This document shows, in pieces, positions 23,750 through 37,008 of a stretch of 64,000 nucleotides of DNA (the first letter of the stretch is position 1; each line of letters begins with the position of its first letter). The stretch comes from Sipunculus nudus. Lineage: Eukaryota > Annelida > Sipuncula > Golfingiida > Sipunculidae. The position numbers were made by a program, and so were the translations under genes. The notes beneath the pieces are model-generated. The model did no database searches, was not told the origin of the DNA, and was given only the letters and a program-made list of their open reading frames with translations. The DNA lies in assembly GCA_026874595.1 (NCBI GenBank), contig CM049313.1, forward strand, positions 16,987,508 to 17,051,507, given 5' to 3'.

Positions 23750-26700
23750 TTCAGTAATGTAGCTATGGTAACATTCATCGAGAAGCTCTGTGTATAAATA
23801 ATATTGTTTTAAATCTGTTTTGCACAGTCAGTTTTCTTATTATCAATGTATATTTTTCTTCCATTGCTAAGACAGATAAACACTTATGCAGGGAGAGATT
23901 AGCAGTAATTGCTAAAATGTTTAGGCGTTCATGTTATCCATTGTAAGGTATATGAAATCACAAACCTAAGTTTAAAATAAATTTAGGACAAATTATCACG
24001 TATAACAACTCATTTGGACTATATCAGGTTTTCCGACCTTGCAAGATTTCAGATTTTTATTTATATGAACTTTGGAGTATTTTCATGTATAATGGGTTTT
24101 ATGCAAAACTATTAACCGAACTATTTTTTTACCTTTAGTCTGATGGCACTACAGAATGGTACATGTAAAAGACATATCAGAAGTAATCATGGTGTGCAGA
24201 TGTTTTGTGAGGTGTCTTCGGGTTTGTTGTAGTACTTCATTGTATATAAACCTTTAAAGTTGTATTCAAAGATTTATTGTTACAATCTGCATGGTTCGAA
24301 GCATCAAATCTTCTTCCGCATGTATGGTCGAATTACTATTCATTCAATGTTCAAGTAGTAACAAAAATAAAATGAGAAAAGCTGTGCTTGGCTGTGGGAC
24401 ATAATCTTACTGGGCATTAAAAAGCCCCGGTAATGTCAAAACTTTGTATGTTAGAATAATCTCAGATATAATTAACAGACGACATGAACGGTGCTGTCAA
24501 GTATTTTGAATTAACCGCAAATTATCTATACAGTGTGCAAATAGGTTGGAGGTTGAAACTCGAAACTGTTTTGTTTTCACTTCAGTCGGGCCCTGGGCCC
24601 TCAGATTCCTTGTCTTTGTATTCAATGGAAATGACAAAGACCCAAGGAAAAAGACTCATAACAAAATGTAATTATGAAGTTATCTAAAAGACAGTCAGAC
24701 TTCATATGTCATTAGCACATTCTAACACAGTCCCTTGACTACACGAAGAGACATCTAATTCTCAAAATGCTTTAACCGAGCTATATCTAAACACAAATCT
24801 AGTCTTTCAGTATGGTTACACTTACCGTAGCGCTCTTTTATATCGTGATACAAAATATAGCGACGTAGTGCCTGTTATTTATTGTAACATTTTACTCTGA
24901 CATAATATACATCCCTCTTTTTTGTCATTATCTTTGTGAGAGTAAACAATTTAGGATATACGAAGGAATTATTTGATGGTTGAAGATTAAGTTCGGGATT
25001 ACAGAGGATTAGATAAAAGCACCGTGTCCCAGGGGGTGGTATTTATTGTATATCTGAAACCCCATGTGTCCTGCATTGTGAAATAATCCCCGACTGGAAA
25101 GCCGGCAACATGGGTTTGTCACCACTAAAATTTCACAAGATTATGACGTCGCTTAAGTTAAAAGCATCATGACAGAAGATGCAGAGGGACTCGATCCATA
25201 TCTATAAACAAAGGTGATTATTTTGTTTCAGCACTGTCGTTTCAGATGAAATGGTAGAAATAAAGAACAATTTATCCTTAGAAAATTGACTTCTTACAAT
25301 GTATATACATACGGTCACTTGAACAATCAGCTGTAATGGAACTGCACACCTCTTTGCTTCGCAACATATTGTATGTGGAAATATATAGTTTATAAGATAG
25401 CTTCATACTTAATATTGCATTATTTCTTTTACATCAAACCCCATAAAAGTATTTACATGTATATCTATGTGTATAAACGTTTTATTTTTCGTTCTGAGTT
25501 TTCATTACCTACGTCAAGGATGTTATGTCTTCATTTGTGCCCGATTGTTTACTGGATTGATTAACAAAATTAAACAAAACCTGTTGAACCGATTTTTACG
25601 AATTCCTTTATGAAGGGTAGGATATTGACTTATATAAAATGGTACTGCGGATCCCCCGCGAGTTCTGCCTTGGGAGAGGTGCACGCTTTATTGAGTGCAG
25701 TGCAATTCTAGTTACCGTATGCTCAGCATGCATAACATTAGTATGCAGTTTAGCTTAAACTGTGGTTGAATTAGTCAGGGATTATGAACTAACATATGGT
25801 GTTCACTGTACAGTTTCTTTTATATCAAAGACCCCGCATCACTAACGCTCGGTTTCTACATAAGATGCTATATGTGCAGCCCAGTACCAGAAAGCATCCC
25901 TCTCGAGGATCTCTCTTGCTACGTTAATGCGGTTGTTAAAAATCCTGCTTAGCCCAAGAACCTGCGGTCTTGTCTCATGAGACTACCCAATTAGACTTTC
26001 ATTCGCTCACTAGGACTGATGGCAATACGCATGAATAAGCCTCATTTAAAACACCAGGAAAATACGATTCTCCTCTATCACCGTTTAATTGTATCCGCCT
26101 GAAAAAAAAAATAGAATGAAATGGCACTCAGGGATTATATCAGATTCCTATACTTAATTAAGTTTAGATTTTTTAAAAAGTTCTAAATAAGCAGTATTTC
26201 ATTGATTCCCTAAACTGGGTGCACATCACTTCAGTTGTAGGCGTCACTTGTAAAATAAAATAGGGATAATGATGTCAAGTTTATGCATGAAATCTTTCAG
26301 CATTGAACTGTTCTTCATCCGCAGAACAGCTCAGGATATCCGAATCTCCGGGGAGGTAACTGATATCACCAACACGTTCTGCTGTAGTTATACAGATACA
26401 TGAGGGAAACATTAAGGAAACAATTTTATATCTTCCTTTCATACTTTCCGATCACTGCGGCTGACATATTCCCTCGTCACTTTGACTAGGTTACTCCTTG
26501 CCAATATTATTGACCGCATGCTTGCAGGTGAAATGTTTGACAAGAAAGTTATGGCATGTAGTACAATATGTAGTATTTTTTTTTTGCGATGCACTTACCG
26601 CGATTCTGCTACTTACCGCGAAATCATTAAAACGGTTATATTTTCAATTATGGTTAGATACCAGGTACCAAGCTGCGAAATTCTCATATAACACTATAGA

Positions 26701-27100
26701 TAAATATTTCATCTGAGGTTATATATATTTACTGACACAGAATAACGGTAATTTCAAAATCGTTTTGCCTTTCATTTTCAGTATTTCGTCTATGATAGTA
26801 GGATTTTTCTGTGATAGTAAGGGAAAGAAGTGAAGCATTTAAATTAAAAATTAGTCATATATATTGTGTTGGAGGAGAATTTTACTTTTACAAGTTCCAG
26901 TTTGTCACAAAACAACTTCAATAATTAGTATTTACTTAAAACTCCTAAAACGAGTATAGATCCATGAGACCGAACAAAACTGTTTTTAAAATTGTGAAAT
27001 CATTATTTTGTTTTTTAGTTTGATGTTAATTGGAGCACGCTTTACAAATGTACTTTTAAAACATTGTATGATATTCACGTATTTCAACACGTTGAAAATA
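23750..27100. other. Copy A intronic sequence, no gene recognised
   Basis: Several blocks (for example 24895-25140 and 26285-26425) are conserved with copy B. Indels break every reading frame tried, so the conservation reflects shared origin and not coding. ORFs here are short and unlike known proteins. Confidence 0.55.
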
Positions 27101-27102
27101 CA

Positions 27103-27504
27103 CCAATCCCACTAATACCTATCTCACTGACACCCATCTCATTAATACCTATCTCACTAATACCTATCTCACTTATACCGATTTCATTAATACCTATCTC
27201 ACTAATACGTATCTCACTTATACCAATTCACTAATACCACATCACCAATACCGAGCTCACTAATACCCTTTCTCACTAACACCGATCTCACTCATACCTA
27301 ACCCACTAATATTTTTCTTACTTATATCCATGTTACTAATACCCATCTCACTCATGCCTATCTCACTAATACCTATTTCATTAATACCTATCTCACTAAT
27401 ACCAATTAACTAATACCACATCACTAATACCGATCCCACTAATACCTATCTCCCTTATATCCATATCACTAATACTTATCTCACTAATACCAATCTCACT
27501 AAGG
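27103..27504. repeat. 15-bp minisatellite with higher-order structure
   Basis: About 27 units of CTCACTAATACCTAT and variants. A variant block (ACCAATT...ACTAATACCACATCAC) recurs at 27222 and 27401, 179 bp apart, showing a higher-order repeat. On the minus strand it reads as repeats of ISEIG-like pentapeptides. Absent from copy B. Confidence 0.9.
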
Positions 27505-29127
27505 TACGGAAAAAATTGAACATTAATGTATCTATGTGAACACTTGTTATAATGTTTTTGGGTTGCAATGTTAGGTTTCAAAACTGTTTAGGAAAATTTT
27601 TATACCCTTTATTTAAAAAAAAAATTTCCCCAATTTTGTGCCTGTAGGGCGATAGATGCAATGTAGCCTATAGCCACCTGTTCACCCATGGTCGAGCGCC
27701 CAGCACCTCGGTGTCCCGGTGTTTAGTGTGTTCGCAGAGCGTTTTTTGAAACATGTGCTCTTTGTTCTGAGGTGAAAGGATGCAAACATCGGTTAAGGAG
27801 CATCTCACAATAGAGACTCCCACATGGCGGAGGCATGTATCCATAAGGATGCAGTTTTCTAGTTTTGTTTTGTCGCCGCTGGTATGCCTTTTGTATCTTT
27901 ACTCAGAGAGTTTTGAACGGATTAAAATATAATTTTAAGGATGGTAAGGTTATGATCCATTAAAATGTCTGTTAAATTTTGGAGTTAACCATGATTCCAA
28001 TTATACATAGTACTTAAAGTAATCTTTACCATTGTGAGACTATGTAAAGTTGGGACATTTTGCTCACGGCAAGACCGTCGTCATACACTTAGATTAGGAC
28101 AAGTATAACTTTCAAAAGGGGGTAACATTTAGCTCCGCGTTCATAGTGCACAGATGCGACCTTCGTGGAGCCGCCATTGTTCTTATGACCTACGATGCAA
28201 GCCATGTAAAACGTGTCACACATAGCTCTTGGCGTTTTCCATATATTTTCTGCTCTTACATGCAACACATCTAAGGATATCAAATATATATCTAGTGTTT
28301 AGGAATAAAAAAATTCTTGCTCTGCATTGTACTAAAAACCAGCTCTTTGAGCTGGACCTGGTGCAATTTGATTTACCAACAAATATAAATATAAATATTC
28401 AATGTATAAACATAGAAATTGCTTTGCACCGACGTTGCATCTGTATTGTGTGTCAATATAGGCTTATGCGTGACAATTTAAATAGCAACATTGCCAGCTG
28501 ATGGGCAATCCCCCAGGGAAGTGTTAATACCCTTTCTGTTTCAAGCCAATAAAACGGTGACATCATATGCCATCAGTAAAGTAACACAGTGTCAAGCTCC
28601 GCAACAACATGTCAAGCAAGAGGTGTCATTGTATGCCCTCAGGAGTATTCTGGTCAGGCTAACATGAGAAGCCTTTCCCCTGTCTCGCAATTTTGTTGTT
28701 ATCCATGTTCAATCATTTACATGAATTTTTCAGAACCAAGATTGGGTATAAGGGTGGTATAAGCATAAGTGAAAAAGTCATCGGAAGGTCCGGGGGTCGA
28801 GACCGCCAGGAATAAATCAAAGGATTCTCTTGATATACTTTCATCATGGTCATTTAAGTATCACAGATCGGTGTATATAATCCAAACTAAGAATACAAAC
28901 ATGTAAGCATTTATGAGGACCTTTTTGTATTTATAAACTTGATATCTTAATATCTTTGATATTAGTTTTTTTTTTTACAAATTTGGAAACAAAATAATAT
29001 AAAGGACAAACGTATTTTTAGCCGTCTGATTACACTCCAAGTGTAAAACGCGATAATGTCGCGGCATTGTTGCTGTTAATGTTCTCAAAAAGCGCGATTA
29101 CGTCTGCCAGCAGTAATGAATAGGGCT

Positions 29128-29190
29128 GGGTATCGTCTACAATTTTCATAATGTCTTATATTGCGATTTATTTCATTGTGTCAATTTACA
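29128..29190 (+). mobile_element. hAT-type MITE end
   Basis: TAGGGCTGGGTATCGTCTAC followed by TCTTATATTGCGATTT; an inverted relative lies at 23640-23745. No matching far end could be fixed. Confidence 0.4.
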
Positions 29191-29439
29191 CAGGAAGAAA
29201 GTGTATTTTCTTAAATATTCAATACAATAAACATGTCATTAATTTATAATCATATTAAATATAATTACACATTGAAAGTATACGCAGAACAATTCATTTC
29301 ACAAAGGACATATGGCAAAACTACTCGGTTAAGTTCCTTTTCTTCGAGTTCTGTTAGTTGTGTTTATTTGCTCAATAAGCTGCCGTTTACAAATTAGATT
29401 CGATCAGTTTCCGACAGCTAGAACCTAGGACCGTACTAC

Positions 29440-31490
29440 ATATAGTACAATAATAGTTTCAATTCTAATCTCCATTTCTACTTCGAAGACAAATCTCAGG
29501 TTGCCTGTATTGCCTTTTTAATGAATTTACTGATACACATTTTGGCTATGAGGATAATGTGATTGACATTTGATGTAGTCAAACTATTATTTGTATCCGA
29601 GTATTACGCCAGCTTCGGATAATTTGACACTTTTGCCAGCTATTACCGCAATTTTGCTTTCTTCTTCCAAACAAAAGTGTTTCAGTTTTTAACATGAATA
29701 AAAAAAGTGTTCAATGTAGTCTGTTTCGTCACAAAATCTACATCTATGGAGTCATTTATACCCATTTTATGTAGCAGAAGATTGGTGGGTAATGTATTAT
29801 GAATTATTTTCCAGTGGAATAGTTGTAACCTGACTTCTTTACAGCATTTCTTTGCTGTATACCAGTCCGCTGATGTTAGGCGTCTAATTTTTTATTAGCC
29901 AGAAACTCTCAGAGCAGGGATCCATCATTTATCTGCTTTATTAAATTACAAACATATTTCACACTAAGAGCTGCAATTGGTGCGCCTCGGGACTGAATAC
30001 CTCGTGGCTCGAAAACCGCGGCACCATTCTTGCGGATACAATTTTTAACTACCGTTTGTACTAAATTATACTCATGCATTCTTGCTGGACTATTGCCTAG
30101 TTTACTGACCACTTTTTCAAAAATCATGATTGGACCATTTTGTACTATATCAGAGAAGTAGATAAGCTCTCCCTGTACACAGTCGTTAGAGAAAAAAATG
30201 TTGTCTCTATATAAAAACGCCGTATTGTTCCATTGTACCAGTGACGCAGGGTCTGTAGGCTCTATTTTTTTGCATTGAGAGCCACGTTTTAAATACTTTA
30301 CGATGAAAATCGTTTTTAATTACATATAAATTTTTAATATATTTCGGTAAGGTGTTTATGTGTAAAACGCTATTATTTCTACCACATTTTTTTAAGTAGT
30401 ACGCTTGAATATTTTTCCAGTTTCCTCAGATTGATAAATAATCAATTTCACCCATTTAATTAAGAGCGCTGGCTGCATAATTTTTACATCAATGACTTTT
30501 AGACCTTCGTAATCATAATCATGAGTACAAAAGATATTTTTTATTTTTATAATTTTTTCCATATGCCTTCTCAATTTTTGCTTGTTCAATTTGATTGAAT
30601 TGTTAGATGCTGGTTTGCAGTTGCTAAATCTGACTCGAGTATTTTGATTTCGTTGTCTGGGTGACGAAACCACTTCAGACTAGCAACTCTGTCTTGACAT
30701 TGCTTATTTCTACCAAGCCATAAAGCTTTAGTTTTGGATAAATTTATTTGTAATCCTCCAATTCTTTCAAAATCATTGAGAACAATTAGGGACTCAGTGA
30801 TGTCCTTCTTGTCTGGCAGGAAAAGTGTAGTGTCGTCCGCGTATTGTAGGATTTTGGTACCGCTTCATGCATAGAGCCTTTGTGGGAGGTCGATTCCTTT
30901 TATGGTTTTAATTTTCCGTATTTTATAAGCTAACAATTCCAATGCAACATTAAAGGTTAGTGAAGAGAGAGGACATCCTTGTCTTACTCCTCTTTTTAAT
31001 GTTAAAATTTTGAGATCCAGCCATTACGTTGTATACAATTATTAGCATCTCTTTTCAAATTATTAACCATTTTTAAAGTCCGAACCGAAACCAAAGTTTT
31101 TGATCATAAATTGTTGGAAAGAGTAAAAAATGCTTTTCTAAAATCTACCGCAACAAGAGCCCGGGGTTATCTTCATCAATCAAGTATAAATTAATACCGT
31201 TTATCATTAAAATTGCTGTTGCAATACTTCCGCCCAACATAAACCCATCTGACCTGAGTTTATTATTTTTGGTAAAATGCTTTCAAGCCTGAGAGCAAGT
31301 GATTTGCAAATATTTTGTTATCGGTATTTTTAGTGTTACAGGGCGCCAGTTAGTAAGCTCGTCCTCCGGAAGGTCCTTACCTTTATGTGTTAGAGTAATT
31401 ATACCGCGTTTCTGAGTCGCTGATAGTTCACCTTTTACAAATGCATGATCATAAACCTTCTGTAAACAATAAGTATTTTTAATATATCCG
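29440..31490 (-). mobile_element. Decayed L1/Tx1-type LINE, reverse transcriptase to C-terminus
   Basis: Minus strand in order: KGELSATQKRGIITL (31384-31440), NWRPVTL, IFANHLLSGLKAFY, a palm segment with VAVDFRKAF, NGWIS, a [11 protein letters not shown] segment (about 30966-30995), then QYADDTTLF with the catalytic YADD at 30832-30843. C-terminal pieces YDYEGLKVIDVK and ALLIKWVK, HWKIIHN and a FCDE...HFF..C knuckle (about 29700-29745) follow. Known: these are the signatures of L1/Tx1-group reverse transcriptases. It is dead: an in-frame TGA (30865-30867) precedes YADD and several frameshifts are needed to follow the frame. It is truncated at its 5' end near 31490, lacks an endonuclease, and is absent from copy B, so it probably inserted after the duplication. 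Confidence 0.88.
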
Positions 31491-31564
31491 GTATGCTTTG
31501 CATCTACAATGCAAACAATTTGACAAAAAGAGCTTTTGGACTGTGGTTAATGTTGACTGTGGTT

Positions 31565-31705
31565 AATGTTACGAAGACAAATATTTCAGGGGAAAATACT
31601 GAGGGGCTGATCCGAGATTCGAACACATGTCGGTGGCGAACATATCCGGCGTTCCAACCGCTTCGCTACGCTCCCGAGGCAGCGGAAATCTTGCGCTTTT
31701 AAAGA
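31565..31705 (-). repeat. tRNA-like B-box repeat, single copy related to the 275-bp array
   Basis: The minus strand has a B-box-like GTGTTCGAATCTCGG and shares CATATCCGGCGTTCCAACCG and the region after TTGTTACGAAG with the array unit ending near 32700. It diverges after the CTTCGCTA position. Probably a separate insertion of the same element. Confidence 0.6.
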
Positions 31706-32109
31706 AGCTACTGATTTTCCCGCTGCCTGCTTTGACCGTTTATGATGCACTTAAACACCAGGTGGTGGGCCTGTCTGCTGAAAAAAACTGCTGATGTGAC
31801 TAGCAGCCGCCAAATGCCAGTCAATAAACATTCGACAGGTCTAAGGCTCCGCCCCGAAACCACGCGTGGGGCCATTCTCTCTGAGCCTGTGGCCTGTTCA
31901 AACGGTTGCCGGGGCGATGAGCTGTTACTCGAAACGAAATGAACAACATCAGCTCCGTGTATTCCTCGCTTGGCTGGTAAACCGTTTTGTCTTCCAGCAC
32001 AGGGTCTCATCTTATAGGACCAAAATACAGTGCTCCCGTCTGGTGTAGAGATTCAGGATACGAGGTTAAAACAAACAGCGCTTTAGAAATAGGTAGTAGG
32101 CCTATAGGC
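31706..32109. other. G+C-richer block between B-box repeats
   Basis: No domain is recognised. ORFs on both strands (31742-31942, 31708-32010) conflict and match nothing known. It may be the unique part of the element that carries the flanking B-box repeats. An imperfect inverted pair, CAGCGCTTTAG and CAAAGCGCTGT, lies at 32076-32122. Confidence 0.35.
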
Positions 32110-32760
32110 AAAGCGCTGTCTAAAGAGCGTACCTCTTCGCTAGAAAAGCAAGCTTCACTAGCGAAACAGTTTGGTCCGCTTTTATGTCACCCCGTAACAC
32201 ACCCCTTCTTAAGAGCGTTCTGCTTTCAGAACAAGTCTAATTATCCCAGGAGTCACAATTTGGTGAGCTTATTCCCTGGGCCACAAAGTAAACCGTCATG
32301 TTGGGTGAGCCCCCAATTTGTTAAGAGACAAATTGTTCAGAGGAAAAATATTTGGCAGGTCCCGGTTTCGAACCCATGTTGGTGGCGCACAAGTCCGGCG
32401 TAACCACCGCTCTGCTAGCAAAGCAAGATTCCCTAGCGAGACAGTTCGGTCCGCTTTTATGTCACCCCGTAACACGTCCCCTCTTAAGAGCGTTTTGCTA
32501 TCAGAACAAGACTATTATCCCAGAAGTCACACTTTGGTGAGCTTCTTCCCTGGGCCACAAAGTTTACCGTCACGTTGGACGAGCCCCCATTTTGTTACGA
32601 AGCCAAACTGTTCAGGGGAAAACACCGGGGCCGATCCGAGATTCGAACCCATGTCGGTGGCGCACATATCCGGCGTTCCAACCGCTTCGCTAGAAAAGCA
32701 AGCTTCACTAGCGAGACAGTTTGGTCCGCTTTTGTGTCTCCCCGTAATATTAAGAACGGA
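32110..32760 (-). repeat. 275-bp tandem array containing Pol III-like B boxes
   Basis: The marker CTAGAAAAGCAAGCTTCACT (or a close variant) starts at 32140, 32415 and 32690, exactly 275 bp apart each time. Each junction carries on the minus strand a GGGTTCGAA-type B box (about 32357-32370 and 32640-32652), preceded by GTTGGAACGCCGGATATG-like sequence in one copy. The shared block TTTGGTCCGCTTTTATGTCA is in each unit. Known: tRNA-derived SINEs have such a B box. Here the unit is arranged head to tail, which is unusual for SINEs. The overlapping ORFs are not credible genes. Confidence 0.8.
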
Positions 32761-33184
32761 GAGAGATACATGGTTTGCACAATCACAGACGTGTACAACA
32801 AGGTATGACTGCTTGATCAATAATACTGTTCAATTGACACTTGATCTTCCTGCAGTTTCACAGGATAGAAAGACGGAATAATAATAAATATTTATTAATT
32901 GTTGTTTTGACAGTGTTCAGCACTTCTTTCTTTTCCTGAGGCTCTTCATTTTTAAGGTACCAATAAATCATCGAGCAGAACATCAAATTCCCTCGGACGG
33001 ACCCTTGACCATATGGTGAATCAAACCTACTTGTAAATGCCCATAAAGGCCTAAATCAACCCGATGGGTGTCTTTAGACACGTTGGCGGCTTTCACTTTC
33101 AGCATTTCACTAAAAGCAACCCATTTTGATGTCACAATATGAAAAATAAACCTTATTTTTACCATGATAGATTAGATTCTGTCA

Positions 33185-33263
33185 CGTTTGAAAAATATAG
33201 AAAAATATCGATATATGAAAACCATATCACAATATACAGATATATCGATAATATCTCACAGCC
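33185..33263 (-). mobile_element. hAT-type MITE fragment rich in ATATCGAT, reverse copy
   Basis: On the minus strand GGGCTGTGAGATATTATCGA is followed by ATATATCGATATTTTTCTAT, paralleling the fragment at 10631-10735 base for base over much of its length. Confidence 0.5.
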
Positions 33264-36200
33264 CAAGCACCGATGATTAACAATTATTTTTAAAAAATCA
33301 CTGAAAGACAGCATTTAAAGACAAGATTGAGTAGCAGGTTTACATTTGTGTTTTATAAAACTGTACATGTTTTTCATAACTAGTTTTCAATAGAATAACT
33401 GTATTGTACACTTGCGAGGAATACTATCCAATAATAAATGATAATGAGATGATCAATTCATACTTTACTAATTTGCACATTGATGGTCCTGTCTGTTTGT
33501 TAAAAAAATAATTACCATGTTTTTTTCATTATTTTGCTCGATCTTTTATTTTTAATGGTGATTAGGCCATAGAAAACGCACGGACAACGCCTCAGGTTGT
33601 AGATTTTAACAATGACAAGGATCAAGAATAGTTTTACTTCAACTTTCTCCAAGACACTGATATATGTAAAGGATGTTTTATACACAGAGACGGCCTTATA
33701 AAAATTTCACGAACTAGTATCTAACAAAACGAAGTGGAACAAGGATAAGTTACTTTCAGTACCAACACCCATTAAAGATTTCCCTCCATTTTTTATTCGT
33801 CTTCCGGAAAGAATAATCATTTTCGTCTTCCTAAATCTCCATCTGTGTATAGCAATAAAGCTGGCAAGGCCTCCTGGCACAGTGCAATTTAACAGAAGCT
33901 ATAAAGCTTATACCGTAAAGTACAGTTGATCCACACTGTGTAAATAAAACAGACCGACCAACCTCATCCAAGCTTCAGTCAGAAAGACAGTAACGGATAA
34001 AGTACCTGGTTCTTTTAACCCTGTAGGGATTCACGTCTGTATCAATATTCCACTTGAACATTTAATATTCCCGGTGGAACTATCGTCTTTCGGAAAGGCA
34101 GGATTCATTATAAACCAAATTGACATTGTAAACATAAGCTCGTGTCGTATACATAACAAGTGCAGCTGTTATCCTCATAACGCTTTAAATTTACATTTAA
34201 TGTTCCATTAAATCTGAAATGTCCAATTTATTTCCTCGAGATAGACTACGGCCTAGGGGAAATGCAGATCATGAACATAACTTTCTTCTCGCGTGTATCT
34301 GCTGACATTAAACATGGCAGAAGAGGCCGTGACGCAGTCATAGAGAAACTCGTACTGTAATGCTTCGACAAAGCATGGAAATTTACCGCCACTCTTACGT
34401 ATAAGTAGACTCTCTAAAGGATGAGGGACCAAACCGTCGCTGTACTTGCATCCAATTAAGGAATAATGAAACGGCGGAAAAAGAGCGTGTATACCCCTCC
34501 CCCCTCCGCCCAAAAGAGTATTTTTATTCAAATTCTTTTTCTGAAGCCCAAATCCACTTTTAATAAATACCTTTTGCATGTATAAGCTTGTAAGTTATAT
34601 GACTAAAGTAACAGTGTATTGTTCTGCACCATGCATTCTATTAGCGTTCATAGTAGTTCATATGAGCTTATACCTGAATAAAATTATCGATATTTGCTGA
34701 TGGAATGGTAGCAGTTTAATCCATTACTCTATTGAGTTCTGAGCCTAGACTGGTTTCTTGTATTGTTCTTATACAATGTATGACAAGTTTCGTCAATATT
34801 TGCCGGGTTCTTTCTGGGATGACACGGATACACAAAAAGGCCAGTTTATATTACAGATACTAGTAGGTACAAAACACATAGGCCATGCTTCACATAACAA
34901 AATCAGGGAACATTCAGCACAAACATTCATCTAATCGAATTTATATATCCGGATTACCCCCCCCCCTTTCCCGCACAATTATTCTGTTTTTTCCTAACTA
35001 CGCAACAACATTATTGGCAGAGTAGGATATTGTGCGCGAAAGAGGATATGCACAGAGATACATGTTGTTACCGTGCAATCACATATGGTTCCCTTAAAAT
35101 TAATTAACTATATCCTTCCTAAATATTTCTCAGTTCTTCTATAATTTTCTTTTAGCTTTCAATAACTTAAATTTTCACAAACAGAAATAAGAAAATAGAC
35201 ACGCATTTTGAGCCGCCATGTTCACCTTCGCCACGATCCTAGTCAAACTTTCCTCTATTCCACAAAGAAAATGCGTGTCATAATTAACAACTGGATCATA
35301 GCTATGTCATCTTTATAACAAAGGCCGCTCAAATTGTGGCACTGGCCCTTGGCGGGGATAAAGATATTTCACAATTGAACAGAATCCTTTAATAAAACAA
35401 ATATAGTGAGCAAGATTACCTCCAAAGTTAACCCGATTTTACAATAGGATTTGTCGTAATTCTGCACATTATTTTTTTAAAAGCGGTCATTTTTTTGGGT
35501 AAAGTTGTGAACAGGCAAACCTTCAAATCAAGGGAAAAGCATAATACTGTGTCGAGGGCTTATTAATGGCTGAATTATAATGGAATCGTTCAATATATCT
35601 ACCATGAAGGTATTTGGACCAAGTGACGTAACCAGTAGCACTAATAAAACAAGCTGAAAATAATCGCAAAACCACGTACTTTGTGACCTCTGAAACAGAC
35701 TGTGTAGGTCCCTCTGGTTTTAGGTTGTCAGCGTGACGTAAAGGAAAGAGACACTCGGTGTGCCGTTCTCTTTAAGCTCAGCGATTTCTTTTCATACTGC
35801 TCCCATAAGGTACAGCGAGAAAAATAGCCTTGTTGTGCCATACGAATCGCAATTCTTGTGGGAAGGAAATTTTTACCGGCTATTTGTTTGTTTGGTATTT
35901 TTTTGGCAAAAAAGTGTCAGTATCACAGAAAATCAAGACTGGGCATTTCGTCGATGTCATTGGTAAATTCAATGGAAAAAAGATGTTTATTAATTTTCTT
36001 ATGCAATTTAATGAAAAACAGGAAAAGCCCTGCAATTTCAATCAATAATGCATTTGTATTAAATTTTTTAAATCTGTAGACAGAAAAACTGTCGCATGAT
36101 AATATCGAATGTTGTAGAGTGAATTAAAACATCTCAAACTCCAGGGGCTGATTTTTAATTTAGGTGCGCCTAGACACACATAATTGAATAGAATTTATAT

Positions 36201-36303
36201 CTACAAGGATCTGTCGACTTATTCATATATTGAATAGCCTCTTACGAAAATGCGTTAGGCACGAATAAGATATCACTTTAAAAATTATAACCTTGGTGGT
36301 TTA
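33264..36303. other. Copy A sequence conserved with copy B; no gene recognised
   Basis: The most strongly conserved duplicated blocks (33870-34260, 35225-35370, 35580-35830) lie here. They carry single-base indels between copies and no consistent frame, so I do not call exons. The minus ORF at 34253-34579 is broken in copy B. Confidence 0.5.
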
Positions 36304-37008
36304 TTATGGCCCCGCTTGACAAGCGGTACCCTATAGTGATCACCGTTTCAGTCTGTTCTTCCGTCCATTCGTCCTTCCGTACTTCCGTCCTTCCGTCAGT
36401 GACACTTTGTTTCGCACGCGATAACTCAACAACAACATACTGCAGCATTCCCAAATTCACAGGGATGAGTAGTACCTATGAGGGCTCTAAACCTATTGAA
36501 TTACAGACCTGTCGGAATTCCAAAATGGCCACCACAGCCAAATCGCTGATTTTCTTTCGTGTGCGATAACTCAGCAATAACCTCCTGCAGTTTTCCCAAA
36601 TTTACAGGGATGATTGGTACCTGTAAGGGCTCCAGACCTTTTGATTTACACACCTGTTGGAATTTCAGTGTGGTCGCCACTGTCAAATTACTGATTCACT
36701 TTCGTGTGTGATAACTAAACAACAACATACTTCTGCTTTTCCAAATTTACAGGGATCATTGGTCCCTATGAGGGCTCCAGACCTATTGAATTACAGACTT
36801 GCTCAAAATCAAATATGGCTGACAGACTACATTCGGTGATTTTCTATTGCACACATTATTTCAGACATATCTTCTTTAATCCAGTGTGATTTTTTCCCTC
36901 ATGCATATTGATAAAAACTTGTTTCTGTTTGTGATATTTTTCAAATTTAACTTAATTATTCACCCATATGTAAACTAGCCCAGCACTAGCAGAAACGCGG
37001 GGCCCGCT
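36304..37008. mobile_element. Tandem-core element 3 (145-bp units, GGCCCCGC inverted ends)
   Basis: Left end ATGGCCCCGCTTGAC and right end ACGCGGGGCCCGC form short inverted repeats. A TTCCGTCC-type tract (the complement of GGACGGA) follows the left end. Core units begin ATAACTCAAC at 36421, 36566 and 36711, exactly 145 bp apart. Same architecture as the elements at 5.2, 7.2, 45.0 and 47.8 kb, but with a different core sequence. Absent from copy B. Confidence 0.75.

Noticed and set aside
27396-27581. Minus ORF with ISEIG repeats as a repeat protein
   Set aside because: A direct translation of a 15-bp minisatellite with no start context or flanking exons.
32630-32700. True tRNA genes at the GATTCGAACCC motifs
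   Set aside because: Only the B-box half is tRNA-like; no paired acceptor stem or anticodon arm is visible, and the units are tandem repeats.
31565-32760. ORFs of 60-187 codons across the B-box repeats
   Set aside because: Overlapping ORFs on both strands repeat with the 275-bp unit and have no known domain.
29128-33263. A single 4.1-kb hAT element bounded by TAGGGCTGGG and CAGCCC
   Set aside because: The two ends belong to different subfamilies, no 8-bp flanking duplication matches, and the interior is a LINE and a tandem array.
34253-34579. 108-codon minus ORF in copy A
   Set aside because: Not preserved in copy B and without known domain.
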